From contig PDTV01000012.1 in the NCBI GenBank assembly GCA_002747185.1, positions 1-53,445 of the forward strand: a stretch of 53,445 nt of DNA. The letters are read 5' to 3'. Positions 27,520 through 36,647 of this stretch are shown in pieces (the stretch's first letter is position 1; each line of letters opens with the position of its first letter). The notes under the pieces were generated by a model. It ran no database searches and had not been told where the DNA came from. It worked only from the letters and a program-made list of their open reading frames with translations. This stretch comes from Candidatus Contendibacter odensensis (GTDB lineage Bacteria > Pseudomonadota > Gammaproteobacteria > Competibacterales > Competibacteraceae). The translations under genes were made by a program, and so were the position numbers.

Positions 27520-28740
27520 ATGCCGCGCTATCACTGTGAAGTAATAGACAGCAATGGCGAAGTGTTGTTTGATGAACTGGAAGCGCCATCAGCAGAAGCG
27601 GCTGTTGAGCGATTACGCGATCAAGGTCTGCTGCTACTAGAGGTCAGGGAGGCCAGGCATGGTTTTTGGCGTGGCGCTTTTGGTCAGCCGTTGTTCAGCA
27701 AGCAATCGGCACTATCAAACAAGACGGTCATGTTACTGACCCAGCAGCTTGCTAATCTGTTGCAGGCCGGTATGCCACTGGATCGGGCGTTAACGATCCT
27801 GATTGGCGTGACCGATGATGATAAGGTAAAAAGCCTGCTTGAGTGTATCCAGGAAAAGGTGCGTGGTGGCGCACCGTTAGCCGATGCACTGGAGGCCCAA
27901 AGCAGTTTCTCGCGCTTTTATTTAAACATGATTCGTGCCGGTGAAGCCGGTGGCGCGTTAGATGTGGTGCTAAAACGGCTAACCGAATTTCTGGAGCGAT
28001 CACAAGCGCTGCGTGAGTCGGTGACATCCGCATTGATCTATCCGGCCATCTTGTTATCAGTGGCAGCACTGTCAGTGGTTATCCTGCTGGCTTTTGTGGT
28101 ACCACAATTTGAACAGTTATTTGCAGACTCGGGTAAAGCCTTACCAATAGCAACGCAAATTGTGATTGCTGCCGGTGATGGGTTCCGTGAGTATTGGTGG
28201 CTGATGGTGTTGGTGATCATGGTGCTGATTATTGTGGTTCGTCAACAACTCAGTCAGGCGAAGAGCCGTTTTCGCTGGGATGGCTGGTTTTTGAGAATGC
28301 CGTTATTTGGTGATTTGGTGTCCAAGGTAGAGACAGCACGGCTTTCTCGCACGCTCGGGACATTATTGGGTAACGGTGTGTCATTATTAAGTGCATTGGC
28401 AATAGCCCGCGAAACAATGAGTAATCAGGTGTTGGCCACAGCGTTAAGCGAGGTGGCTGAGGATGTCAAAACCGGTCGAGGTCTCGCTGATCCGTTGTTA
28501 GAATCTGACCGTTTTCCCAAGCTTGCTGTGCAAATGATTCGTGTTGGTGAGGAAACAGGGCAGTTGCAGGCCATGTTATTGCAAGTGGCTGATACCTACG
28601 ATGAAGAAGTGCAAACGGTGGTTAAGCGGATGTTAACCTTGCTGGAACCGGCACTAATCCTCGGTTTGGGTGTCATTATTGCAGGTATTATTATGTCGAT
28701 TCTGGTAGCCATTTTGAGTCTGAATGATTTGGCTTTTTGA
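27520..28740 (+). CDS. gspF: T2SS inner-membrane platform protein GspF
   Basis: GspF is the polytopic platform protein that links GspE to the pseudopilus. The 406 residues hold two repeated cytoplasmic T2SSF domains (QQLANLLQAGMPLDRAL and RTLGTLLGNGVSLLSAL) and three membrane segments at about 170-195, 222-242 and 375-400. It begins one base past the gspE stop. A gap of 193 bases follows before gspG, the largest in the gsp set, with no clear terminator or promoter. Confidence 0.95.
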   Translation: MPRYHCEVIDSNGEVLFDELEAPSAEAAVERLRDQGLLLLEVREARHGFWRGAFGQPLFSKQSALSNKTVMLLTQQLANLLQAGMPLDRALTILIGVTDDDKVKSLLECIQEKVRGGAPLADALEAQSSFSRFYLNMIRAGEAGGALDVVLKRLTEFLERSQALRESVTSALIYPAILLSVAALSVVILLAFVVPQFEQLFADSGKALPIATQIVIAAGDGFREYWWLMVLVIMVLIIVVRQQLSQAKSRFRWDGWFLRMPLFGDLVSKVETARLSRTLGTLLGNGVSLLSALAIARETMSNQVLATALSEVAEDVKTGRGLADPLLESDRFPKLAVQMIRVGEETGQLQAMLLQVADTYDEEVQTVVKRMLTLLEPALILGLGVIIAGIIMSILVAILSLNDLAF

Positions 28741-28933
28741 CTGTTAATCAGGGCTTGGAAGCCGGCGTTTTTCAGGCGCTGCTGTAGGAGTGGCAGGTCG
28801 TTTGTTGATCATTCACAGCTGGAATTTCGCCGTATGCCATCGTTGTTTATCTGTACAGGTTCTTTGCCGCCTTATTTCTTATTTAACATTACAGGTGGTT
28901 CCAAAGTGTAATTGCTGCTTAGGTGTATGATGG

Positions 28934-29368
28934 ATGAGTAATCAAAACTGGTTAGGCTGTGTACGCGGTTTTACGCTAATTGAACTGTTGGTGGTACTGG
29001 CCATTCTAGGATTGCTGGCTGGCCTGGTCGGGCCACAGGTCATGAAATACCTGGGTGGCGCCAATACCAAAACAGCCAAATTGCAAATTGAGGATTTCAG
29101 TGTAGCGCTTGATGCTTATCGGCTGGATGTGGGGCGCTATCCTAGTGGTTCTGAAGGGTTGCAGGCGCTGGTTGAGAAACCGGCGGGTGCAAGTCGCTGG
29201 AACGGCCCTTATTTACGTAAAAACAAGATTCCCAAAGATCCTTGGGGTAACGAATACCAATACCGCTCACCGGGCCAGTATGGTGGTGCTTTTGATTTGT
29301 ATTCGCTGGGAGCCGATAACACTGAGGGCGGTGATGGCGAGAATCAGGATGTGGTCAGTTGGCTATAA
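28934..29368 (+). CDS. gspG: T2SS major pseudopilin GspG
   Basis: GspG is the main subunit of the T2SS pseudopilus. A short leader ends in RG before FTLIELLVVLAILGLLAG, the prepilin peptidase site with the invariant Glu at +5. The globular part has the GspG features YRLDVGRYPSGSEGL, PWGNEYQYRSPG and a calcium-loop region near LGADNTEGGDGEN. At 144 residues it is normal in length. The peptidase that processes it (GspO/PilD) is not in the window. Confidence 0.96.
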   Translation: MSNQNWLGCVRGFTLIELLVVLAILGLLAGLVGPQVMKYLGGANTKTAKLQIEDFSVALDAYRLDVGRYPSGSEGLQALVEKPAGASRWNGPYLRKNKIPKDPWGNEYQYRSPGQYGGAFDLYSLGADNTEGGDGENQDVVSWL

Positions 29369-29374
29369 CGATCA

Positions 29375-29875
29375 GTGGTTGTGGCGCGTGTGATAAGCAG
29401 GGCCACCGCTACATGGGCAGGTGCAGGTCAACGCGGCTTTACTCTTCTGGAAATCCTGGTCGTACTGGTGATAGCCATATTATTAGTCAATCTGGTGCCG
29501 CCACTGCTATCGGGATTGAGTGGATCAACTGAATTACGTGGTGCAGCCCGACGATTGGCTGCAGGTCTTCGTAGTGCGCGCAATGAGGCGGTGACCCGTC
29601 AGCGTGAAGCTGTGCTGACGCTGGATCTGGAAAAACATCATTTCACGGTCAGCGGTGACGCACGACAGGTGACCCTGCCGGACCATTTGACATTTAAATT
29701 CTATACGGCCCAATCAGAAGTACTGGATGAAAAAGCTGGTAGTATCCGCTTTTTCCCTGACGGCAGCTCTACCGGAGGTCATATTATTATCAGTGGCGCG
29801 GCTTACGGTTACCGTATCAACGTGGATTGGCTGACCGGCATGGTCGCTATTGTTGATCAGGGCGGGGCGCCATGA
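29375..29875 (+). CDS. gspH: T2SS minor pseudopilin GspH
   Basis: This minor pseudopilin has the cleavage motif RG before FTLLEILVVLVIAILLV, the Glu at +5, and the GspH/FimT-like region RLAAGLRSARNEAVTRQREA. It starts at a GTG (29375) six bases after the gspG stop; a later GTG at 29390 is possible. Its end overlaps gspI by four bases (ATGA). It is 166 residues, in family range. Confidence 0.92.
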   Translation: MVVARVISRATATWAGAGQRGFTLLEILVVLVIAILLVNLVPPLLSGLSGSTELRGAARRLAAGLRSARNEAVTRQREAVLTLDLEKHHFTVSGDARQVTLPDHLTFKFYTAQSEVLDEKAGSIRFFPDGSSTGGHIIISGAAYGYRINVDWLTGMVAIVDQGGAP

Positions 29876-30300
29876 GTCATCAATGCCAGCGTGGTTTTTC
29901 CCTGTTGGAGATACTGGTGGCCTTTGCCATTCTCAGTGTGGCGCTCGGTACCTTGCTGCAAGTGTTTGCTACCGGTATGCGGAATGCGGGCATTGCTGAT
30001 GATTACAGTCGTGCCGTGTTATATGCCGAGTCAATCCTGGCTGCTATTGGACGCGAAGCGCCGTTGACAGAGGGTATACGTGAAGGCCCAATCGACGACA
30101 AATTTTCCTGGCGCAGCGAGATCAACCTGTATACCGAGGACATGCCAAACCCTGAAATTACTCAAGTTCGTGCCTATCAGGTCAGTGTTGAAGTGTTTTG
30201 GCCCGGTTTTACCCGAAATCGCTCTGTAGTTCTGGAAACACTGCGTTTGGCACCGGTTGATCCGGTAACGCCAACTGTTCGTGCCGCAGGCTTTCGTTGA
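29872..30300 (+). CDS. gspI: T2SS minor pseudopilin GspI
   Basis: This minor pseudopilin belongs to the tip complex with GspJ and GspK. The leader ends in RG before FSLLEILVAFAILSVALG, with Glu at +5. The body has AVLYAESILAAIG and FSWRSEI, typical of GspI. It overlaps gspH by four bases at its start and gspJ by one base at its end, so translation is coupled throughout. Confidence 0.92.
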   Translation: MSHQCQRGFSLLEILVAFAILSVALGTLLQVFATGMRNAGIADDYSRAVLYAESILAAIGREAPLTEGIREGPIDDKFSWRSEINLYTEDMPNPEITQVRAYQVSVEVFWPGFTRNRSVVLETLRLAPVDPVTPTVRAAGFR

Positions 30301-30974
30301 TGTTGTCAGGCAGGGGTTTTTCAGGTGGGCGATCAGCAGGTTTTACCTTGCTGGAGTTAATCGTTTCGATCACGCTGATGGGCTTGATACTGGTGGTGCT
30401 GTACGGAGGGTTGCGGGTTGGATTGGATAGCTGGGATGGTGGAGAGCGTCGCGCTGAGCAGACACAGCGATTGCGTTCGGTGCAGGAGTTTTTACGCCGA
30501 CAGCTACAGCAATCGGTCACGGTTTACCAGAATGTTGATAATGAAGATGGAAAGCTGGATCAGTACCTGCCGTCAGGTCGAACGAATGTTGTTGTTTTTA
30601 TGGGCCAACCTGACATGACCGAAGTGGTAGTGCCCATGATGGCTCATTTGGGGCAAGGCGGCTTGTATCGATTGCGAATCCATGTTGATCAGGAAAATCG
30701 TTTAAGGGTACGTTGGCGACCCTATTTACCAGAAGAGCCAGAGGCGGGCGTGGAACAATCATCAGTACTTTTAGAAGGTGTTTCCAGTATTGAGTGGTCT
30801 TATTTTGGCGTAGAAGCCGATGATGAAAGCAATGGCGATATTCAAAAACCGCAATGGCACAGCAAATGGCGCAATTTCCGACAGCGGCCAAGGCTGGTGC
30901 GTTTGATTCTTAACCTGGAGGGTGAAGCCTGGCCTGATCTGGTTGTCGCCTTGGCCGAAGGGCCATGGCGATGA
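30300..30974 (+). CDS. gspJ: T2SS minor pseudopilin GspJ
   Basis: The pseudopilin leader ends in AG before FTLLELIVSITLMGLILVVL with Glu at +5, followed by the GspJ-like YGGLRVGLDSWDGGE. The ATG at 30300 shares its A with the gspI stop (TGATG); a TTG three bases earlier is less likely. The protein has 224 residues. Its stop overlaps the gspK start by ten bases. Confidence 0.92.
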   Translation: MLSGRGFSGGRSAGFTLLELIVSITLMGLILVVLYGGLRVGLDSWDGGERRAEQTQRLRSVQEFLRRQLQQSVTVYQNVDNEDGKLDQYLPSGRTNVVVFMGQPDMTEVVVPMMAHLGQGGLYRLRIHVDQENRLRVRWRPYLPEEPEAGVEQSSVLLEGVSSIEWSYFGVEADDESNGDIQKPQWHSKWRNFRQRPRLVRLILNLEGEAWPDLVVALAEGPWR

Positions 30975-31873
30975 TGATCGCCATCGGTGGCCGACAATAC
31001 GAGGCCCAGCGCGGTATGGTTCTGGTGGTTGTGTTGTGGATTATAAGCCTGCTGGCTGTTATGGCAGGCAGCTTTGCCTATTCGATGCGCATTGAGACCC
31101 GTATAGCGACCGGTGCTGTGGAGCGGGCACAGGCGCGGGCGCTGGCAGAAGCGGGGGTAGCCTATGCGTTTGTCTGGCAACTGGATCCCGATTCACAGGA
31201 ATGGCCACCAGATGGTAATCCACGCGATTGGCGTTTCGGGAGTGGACGGCTGCAAATTCGTGTGGAAGATGCCGCCGGACGAGTCAGTCTGAATTCCAAT
31301 AATGCCCGTTTAATTCAGCACATGCTGGTAGCAGTCGGTATGCCGGAAGATGAGGCAGAGTCGGTAGCTGCTGCTATCCAGGATTGGCGTGATCAGGATG
31401 ATGAGGCCCGACCGGGGGGCGCCGAGCGCATGGCGTATCAGGCAGCAGGTCGACCTGGGCCGAAGAACGGACGGTTTGAAAGTGTCGAGGAATTACAACA
31501 GGTATTGGGCGTGAGCCTGCAGGTTGCACAGCATATTGCCGATTTGGTGACTGTTTATAGTAGAGCATCTGGTATTAATCCCGAAGTTGCGCCGGCCCGG
31601 GTACTCCGTGCGATCAGCGATCTTGACGAGCAGGAGCTTGCACGCTATGTAAGTGACCGTACCCGGGCAGCCCGTGAAGGCGAGCCACTGCCGCCCTTTC
31701 CTGCGGGAGAGCAGGCATCGTTTTTCTCGCGTAGTCGCTCATCGGCTTATCATATATTGACCATGGTAGAGACCCCGAGCGGAGCCACCATCAAGACTGA
31801 ATCGGTCGTTTCCAGGATCCGTGTGCCATCTGGACAGGCTATGCGGCTATTATCTTGGCGGTTTGGATACTAG
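30965..31873 (+). CDS. gspK: T2SS minor pseudopilin GspK
   Basis: GspK caps the pseudopilus. The leader ends in RG before MVLVVVLWIISLLAVMAG. The residue at +5 is Val rather than Glu, a known trait of GspK. The large globular part includes DAAGRVSLNSNNARLIQHML and AAIQDWRDQDDEARPGGAE, characteristic of the GspK helical domain. At 302 residues it is of normal size. It starts within the last codons of gspJ. Confidence 0.92.
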   Translation: MAMMIAIGGRQYEAQRGMVLVVVLWIISLLAVMAGSFAYSMRIETRIATGAVERAQARALAEAGVAYAFVWQLDPDSQEWPPDGNPRDWRFGSGRLQIRVEDAAGRVSLNSNNARLIQHMLVAVGMPEDEAESVAAAIQDWRDQDDEARPGGAERMAYQAAGRPGPKNGRFESVEELQQVLGVSLQVAQHIADLVTVYSRASGINPEVAPARVLRAISDLDEQELARYVSDRTRAAREGEPLPPFPAGEQASFFSRSRSSAYHILTMVETPSGATIKTESVVSRIRVPSGQAMRLLSWRFGY

Positions 31874-31916
31874 ACTTTGTTTCCAGTCATTGTTGCCTTA
31901 GAACATAAGAGATTGT

Positions 31917-32996
31917 ATGACTTCATCTTATTTGCAGATCCTGAAGAGCGGACCCCGTGTCGATCTATCCGGGTTTTTACGCTGGTGGCGGGATGGTTTG
32001 TTAGCATGGTTGCCAAAACGTATTCGTGGACTGTTAAGCCATTCTGAACGGTGGCTGGTTTTTGAAATTTGCGATGGGAGTATACGGCTATCTCGCCAAC
32101 AGAACGGTGAGATAGAGGCATTGCGTGACCAGCCGCTGGCTGATTTGGATCGGGAAACGGTGAGCAGGCTGCTACGCACGGAAAAGCCGACTGAGCTGGT
32201 TTTGCGCCTTCCAGCCGCATCAGCGTTGCTTCGTCGTGTGATGTTGCCGTTGGCGGCAGCGGCTAATCTGCGCCAGGTGCTTGCCTTCGAGATGGACCGG
32301 CTAACCCCATTTGATGCAAGCAAGCTGTATTATGATGCGCTGGTTCTGGAACGCCAGCCAGAGCTGCGACGCATGTGGGTTGAACTGACGGTCTTGCCGC
32401 GTGGTGAGGTCAATGCTGCATTGGAGTCATTAGCGGCTATCTCGATTGTGCCTGACCGAATCGATATTCAAGGTTCTCAGAAAAGTATTAATGTATTGCC
32501 ACCGGAAAAACGGCCCCGACGGGGGGTGTTTTCACGGCGTTTATTGAGAGTTCTAATTGTTATTGGCTTAGGCATGGTCGTGGCTAACGCTTTAGTGCCG
32601 CTGTGGCAACAGCGATCTCTGGCGATTACGTTACAGCAGCAGGTCAATGCTTTGCAGCGGCAATCAGGAGAGGTATTGGCCCTGCGGGAACGAATGGATA
32701 AGGCGGTTGAGATATCACGCTTTCTGTTACGAAAAAAGCAGAATAATCCACCAATGATCAATCTGTTGCGCGAACTGACAATCGCCTTGCCTGATAGCGT
32801 ATGGCTGGAGCGATTACAATTCAAGGATAATACTGTGCAATTGATTGGGCAGGCGGTCAGTGCTTCGATTTTGGTAGGCTTGATAGAAAATACCAAGCTT
32901 TTTGAGAATGCTTCGTTTACCTCACCTGTGACAAATGATCGGCGGACTGGAAAAGAACGCTTTGTGTTAAGTGCAAATATTGTTTCGGAGTCCTGA
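31917..32996 (+). CDS. gspL: T2SS assembly protein GspL
   Basis: GspL links GspE to the membrane. The 359-residue protein has an N-terminal actin-like cytoplasmic region (about 45-200, PilM/GspL-like, with MLPLAAAANLRQVLAFEMDRLTPF), one membrane helix (about 205-225), a coiled-coil stretch (QQQVNALQRQSGEVLALRERM), and a periplasmic PilN-like domain beginning PPMINLLRELTIALPDSVWL. This layout resembles a PilM-PilN fusion. It overlaps gspM at TGATG. Confidence 0.88.
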   Translation: MTSSYLQILKSGPRVDLSGFLRWWRDGLLAWLPKRIRGLLSHSERWLVFEICDGSIRLSRQQNGEIEALRDQPLADLDRETVSRLLRTEKPTELVLRLPAASALLRRVMLPLAAAANLRQVLAFEMDRLTPFDASKLYYDALVLERQPELRRMWVELTVLPRGEVNAALESLAAISIVPDRIDIQGSQKSINVLPPEKRPRRGVFSRRLLRVLIVIGLGMVVANALVPLWQQRSLAITLQQQVNALQRQSGEVLALRERMDKAVEISRFLLRKKQNNPPMINLLRELTIALPDSVWLERLQFKDNTVQLIGQAVSASILVGLIENTKLFENASFTSPVTNDRRTGKERFVLSANIVSES

Positions 32997-33592
32997 TGCC
33001 ATCCGCTGTTTACGCTGACCTTGCTCAACGACTGATTGCGCTGGCATTGCTGCTACTGGTTTGTACAGCGATCCTTGTGCTGATGGATCGTCTCTGGCTA
33101 GGACAGTATCAGTTTTATCAGTCACGTATCGAGCAATTACAATATCGGTTGCAGCGACTGAAACGCATGGCCGCAATGCGACCGGAACTGGAAACATCCA
33201 TTCAGAAAATCGTTGAAGACCAACAAGTGGCCGCCCAGTTTTTGCAAGGCTCGTCTCCAGCACTGGCCGCGGCTGATTTACAGCAACGTATCAAGGAGCT
33301 TGTAGAAACAGCCGGTGGTGAGGTATTAAGTGCGCAAGCATTACCAGAGAAGGAAGAAGGACAGGCAATACGGATTACAGTGGGTGTCACTGTGCGCGGT
33401 GATGTTGCTGTACTTGAAAAGACCCTGTACCACCTTGAATCACAAATGCCATTGTTGTTCGTGAGCAACTTGCAGGTGACAACACGGAAGTTTCGACCAC
33501 GATTACCCAATGGTCGAGCAGCACCCTATACCCGTACACGTTTGAATAGCCGATTTGATATCTCAGGCTATTTGCCTAAAGAAGGCCGCTAA
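32996..33592 (+). CDS. gspM: T2SS protein GspM (type b)
   Basis: This bitopic inner-membrane protein has one membrane helix near the N-terminus (about 12-31), a coiled coil (YQSRIEQLQYRLQRLKRMA), and a periplasmic ferredoxin-like region of the PilO/T2SSM_b kind (LVETAGGEVLSAQALPEKEE). It pairs with GspL in the platform. The gene overlaps gspL by one base and abuts the next gene with no gap. The family is assigned from order and pattern, with weaker sequence support than gspE-G. Confidence 0.82.
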   Translation: MPSAVYADLAQRLIALALLLLVCTAILVLMDRLWLGQYQFYQSRIEQLQYRLQRLKRMAAMRPELETSIQKIVEDQQVAAQFLQGSSPALAAADLQQRIKELVETAGGEVLSAQALPEKEEGQAIRITVGVTVRGDVAVLEKTLYHLESQMPLLFVSNLQVTTRKFRPRLPNGRAAPYTRTRLNSRFDISGYLPKEGR

Positions 33593-34234
33593 ATGGCTAT
33601 CCGCACGTTTTGGATATTGTTTTGGCTGGTCGTGGCGATAGTGGCAACGGTTGTACTGATAGCGCAGTTGTGGTTTCCACCACAGTTGCCGGCTATAGGG
33701 CAGGTAGCTCCACCTGCTACAGAAGCAATTTTGCCATTACAGCCGTTTCGCCTTCCCGCAGAAGCACACTATCAACAGGTGGTTACACGACCGTTGTTTA
33801 TAGCAGATCGGCGCCCGGAACAAGCAGTCAAAATAGAGGAGCCACCACCACCGCCAGTCGAAGTCGAACAAAAGTTTGATCTGATTGGTGTTGTCATTAT
33901 TGCGGGCCGAGCAACGGCTTTACTGAGAACCCGGGCACCCGGATCAAGGGTCTTGCGCGTTCGTCAGGGTGAAACCACCGAAGGTGGTTGGCAATTACGG
34001 TCGGTCGTGGGCAATAAGGTGGTGTTAGATAAGGCAGGTAAAACTCAGGAAGTTGATCTGGTTCGCCCGCTTGCGGTACCGCCCAGGGTGGATAAACCCA
34101 AAGTGGATAAAGCATCTCACGGAAAGACAGATAGATCGCGAAAGACAGGACAAATGAGGAATTGGGCTCGTGCCCGCGTACAAAGGGCGGCTCGAATGAA
34201 TAATGAATCTCGGCCCCAGAACTCATTTGAGTGA
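33593..34234 (+). CDS. GspC/GspN-like T2SS inner-membrane protein
   Basis: The 213-residue protein has one N-terminal membrane helix (about 7-26), a proline-rich linker (EEPPPPPVEVEQ) and a small beta domain FDLIGVVIIAGRATALLRT followed by VRQGETTEGGWQLRSV, which resembles the HR domain by which GspC binds the secretin. There is no PDZ domain, unlike classical GspC. The C-terminal 45 residues are basic and look disordered. It starts right at the gspM stop and precedes gspD, which fits a GspC or GspN role. It could be called either. Confidence 0.75.
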   Translation: MAIRTFWILFWLVVAIVATVVLIAQLWFPPQLPAIGQVAPPATEAILPLQPFRLPAEAHYQQVVTRPLFIADRRPEQAVKIEEPPPPPVEVEQKFDLIGVVIIAGRATALLRTRAPGSRVLRVRQGETTEGGWQLRSVVGNKVVLDKAGKTQEVDLVRPLAVPPRVDKPKVDKASHGKTDRSRKTGQMRNWARARVQRAARMNNESRPQNSFE

Positions 34235-34267
34235 TGGCAGACTGCCGATAACACTGATGCGATAATC

Positions 34268-36604
34268 ATGATTGCAGACGAGCGCAGCAAATTGAGCAGA
34301 ATTTTTCTTGGATTTTTTCCGACAAGCGTCGTGTTGGCGTTGCTGGTTGGCGCCTGTGCTACAACCGAGCAAGGCAAGGAAGCCGCCAGCGAAATTCAGG
34401 TGCAGCCGGCAGCATCGACACAATCGACACAAAAGGCTATGGAGCCGACACTTTCATCAGGCCAGCCTGTTGGTGCGATACCGCTTTACAAGCCTGCGGG
34501 CAGTGATGGAAAAAACAGTGACATGCTGCTACTTTCCTCGCCGAACCTTCAACAGCCACCTAAAGCCGTTGTCTATCCAGGGAGTGGTGATTTTATTAAT
34601 CGTCGCAAAGCCGCTACACGAACATCGTCGGCAACCGGTTTTGCATCTTCGTCGGGGCGTGGCCTGACGCTTCAGTTTGAAGCGGTCAGTATCCGCGATG
34701 TGGTTAAGGCGATTTTTGAAACACTGAATCAAAATTATGTGATTGACCCTCAGGTCAATGGTTTGGTGACGGTCCAGACCAGTCGGCCACTGGCAAATAA
34801 CCAATTGTTACCAACATTAGAAACGCTATTGCGAATGAATGGTGCTGTGCTGGTGCGTGAAGGTGGGGTATACCGGATTTTGCCGGCAGCGGGTGTATTG
34901 AAGCAGGGCAAGTTTGCGCCAAAACTACGTGGATCGGGTGTCGGCTATGGGGTTCGGATTGTGCCGCTGCGTTACGTCAGCGCTGCCGAGATGCAGGCTA
35001 TCATTGCGCCTTTGTTGCCTGAAGGCGGTGTGTTGCGTGTTGATGTAGCGCGCAATTTACTTGTACTTGCCGGTACTGCACAGGAACTGGCGAGTATTCA
35101 AGAGACAATCGATACGTTTGATGTGAACTGGCTCAGGGGTATGTCTATCGCCATGTTCCGGTTACGCAATCTCGATAGTCGGTCGATGGCGTCAGAGTTA
35201 AACCAGCTTTTGGGTGAAGGTTCAGGGACGCCGATTGCAGGTTTGGTACGGCTGGTTCCGCTCACTAAATTGAATGCCATATTGGTGATTACGCCGCAGA
35301 AGGAATATCTTCGTGAGATTGCAGTATGGATCGAACGACTCGATGGTATCAGTGGTGAGCGGCTTTATATTTATCCCGTGCAAAATAGTAGCTCTGATTA
35401 TATGGCTGAATTGCTAAATGGGCTTTTTAATTCTGGCGGTGGTGGTGGCTCTAGTGGTGGGCAGCTGGCGCCGGGTTTGAAACCAAAACGATTATCAGGC
35501 GGCCAGGGTAATCCTGAGGCGAGCAACAACGGATCGAAGACATCCACTTCAAGTAAAACAAGTAAAAGTGGCGGTACCTCGGCAGGTGCACCAAGCCTGG
35601 GCGGTTACACGCCGGATATTAATGCAGGTGCTGGCTCGTCCGGTAGGGGGGGGCTAAGTAGTTTTGGTTCGGGTGGGCCCAGCGCCGGTATGGAAGAGGT
35701 GCGTATTGTTGCTGATGTTGAGAATAATTCACTCCTGATTTGGGCTAGCGCACCTAATTATGAACGAATTCTCAATACGCTCAGGAAAATCGATGTTGTG
35801 CCTCGACAGGTATTGATAGAGGCGACCATCATTGAAGTTACACTGACAGGCCAGTTGCAATATGGGTTGCAGTGGTATTTAACTCACGGGATTGCTGACG
35901 GATTTAAGGGATTGGGTTCTTTGGGCCTGAATACCAACGTGGAGATCAATAACGCGCTTGCAGCAGCACCAAAGGGTTCCTTCTCATATGCTATTGCTGA
36001 TAGTGCTGGTTTCGTACGCGCATTCCTGAATCTTTTGGCCAAAGACTCCAAGGTGAAGGTATTATCTTCACCTCATGTGATGGTCGTCGATAATCAGCAG
36101 GCTGTTATCCGCGTCGGTACGCAACAACCTGTCTCAGGCCAACAGACTATTGTTGATAGCAATGTTGTGCAGTCCTTCGATTATAAAGATACCGGTATAT
36201 TGCTTGAGGTACTGCCTCGCATCAATTCTGGCGGTATGGTGAATATGGACATTAAGCAGGAAGTTATCGATGTAGGGACGCTTGATGAAGCAACGAAGCA
36301 GCGCGCGTTTTTACAGCGTGCGATTACCAGCAAAGTCGCCGTTAAGGATGGCAATACCCTGGTTTTGGGGGGATTGATTCGTGATAACCGGACAGAAGCC
36401 AAAAGTGGTATACCGGTATTGTACCGTTTGCCGGTGGTAGGTCCCCTGTTTGGTAGCACAAATGAGCAGATCGACCGTACCGAGCTGATTGTGTTGTTAA
36501 CACCGCGTGTGGTGGAAAATACTGAAGATGTTGATGGGATTATAAGAGAGCTCAAGAGTAAGATGCAGGAAATTTTGCCAGCATTGGAAAACATTTCTGG
36601 TTAA
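34268..36604 (+). CDS. gspD: T2SS secretin GspD
   Basis: GspD forms the outer-membrane channel. The 778-residue protein starts with a lipoprotein signal ending in LLVGAC (C30), so the secretin may be self-lipidated and need no pilotin. Then follow the N0 domain (from about 133, LTLQFEAVSIRDVVKAIFET), N1-N3 repeats, a Gly/Ser-rich insertion (about 388-475), and the secretin core with VLSSPHVMVVDNQQAVIRVG and GIPVLYRLPVVGPLFGS. The insertion lies in the N3 region, where many secretins have a disordered loop, but it is long here. It is the last gsp gene of the set. Confidence 0.95.
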   Translation: MIADERSKLSRIFLGFFPTSVVLALLVGACATTEQGKEAASEIQVQPAASTQSTQKAMEPTLSSGQPVGAIPLYKPAGSDGKNSDMLLLSSPNLQQPPKAVVYPGSGDFINRRKAATRTSSATGFASSSGRGLTLQFEAVSIRDVVKAIFETLNQNYVIDPQVNGLVTVQTSRPLANNQLLPTLETLLRMNGAVLVREGGVYRILPAAGVLKQGKFAPKLRGSGVGYGVRIVPLRYVSAAEMQAIIAPLLPEGGVLRVDVARNLLVLAGTAQELASIQETIDTFDVNWLRGMSIAMFRLRNLDSRSMASELNQLLGEGSGTPIAGLVRLVPLTKLNAILVITPQKEYLREIAVWIERLDGISGERLYIYPVQNSSSDYMAELLNGLFNSGGGGGSSGGQLAPGLKPKRLSGGQGNPEASNNGSKTSTSSKTSKSGGTSAGAPSLGGYTPDINAGAGSSGRGGLSSFGSGGPSAGMEEVRIVADVENNSLLIWASAPNYERILNTLRKIDVVPRQVLIEATIIEVTLTGQLQYGLQWYLTHGIADGFKGLGSLGLNTNVEINNALAAAPKGSFSYAIADSAGFVRAFLNLLAKDSKVKVLSSPHVMVVDNQQAVIRVGTQQPVSGQQTIVDSNVVQSFDYKDTGILLEVLPRINSGGMVNMDIKQEVIDVGTLDEATKQRAFLQRAITSKVAVKDGNTLVLGGLIRDNRTEAKSGIPVLYRLPVVGPLFGSTNEQIDRTELIVLLTPRVVENTEDVDGIIRELKSKMQEILPALENISG

Positions 36605-36647
36605 GTTTAGGCGCGACAGGTGTGTCGCTGGAGAGAGTTGAAGCGAA

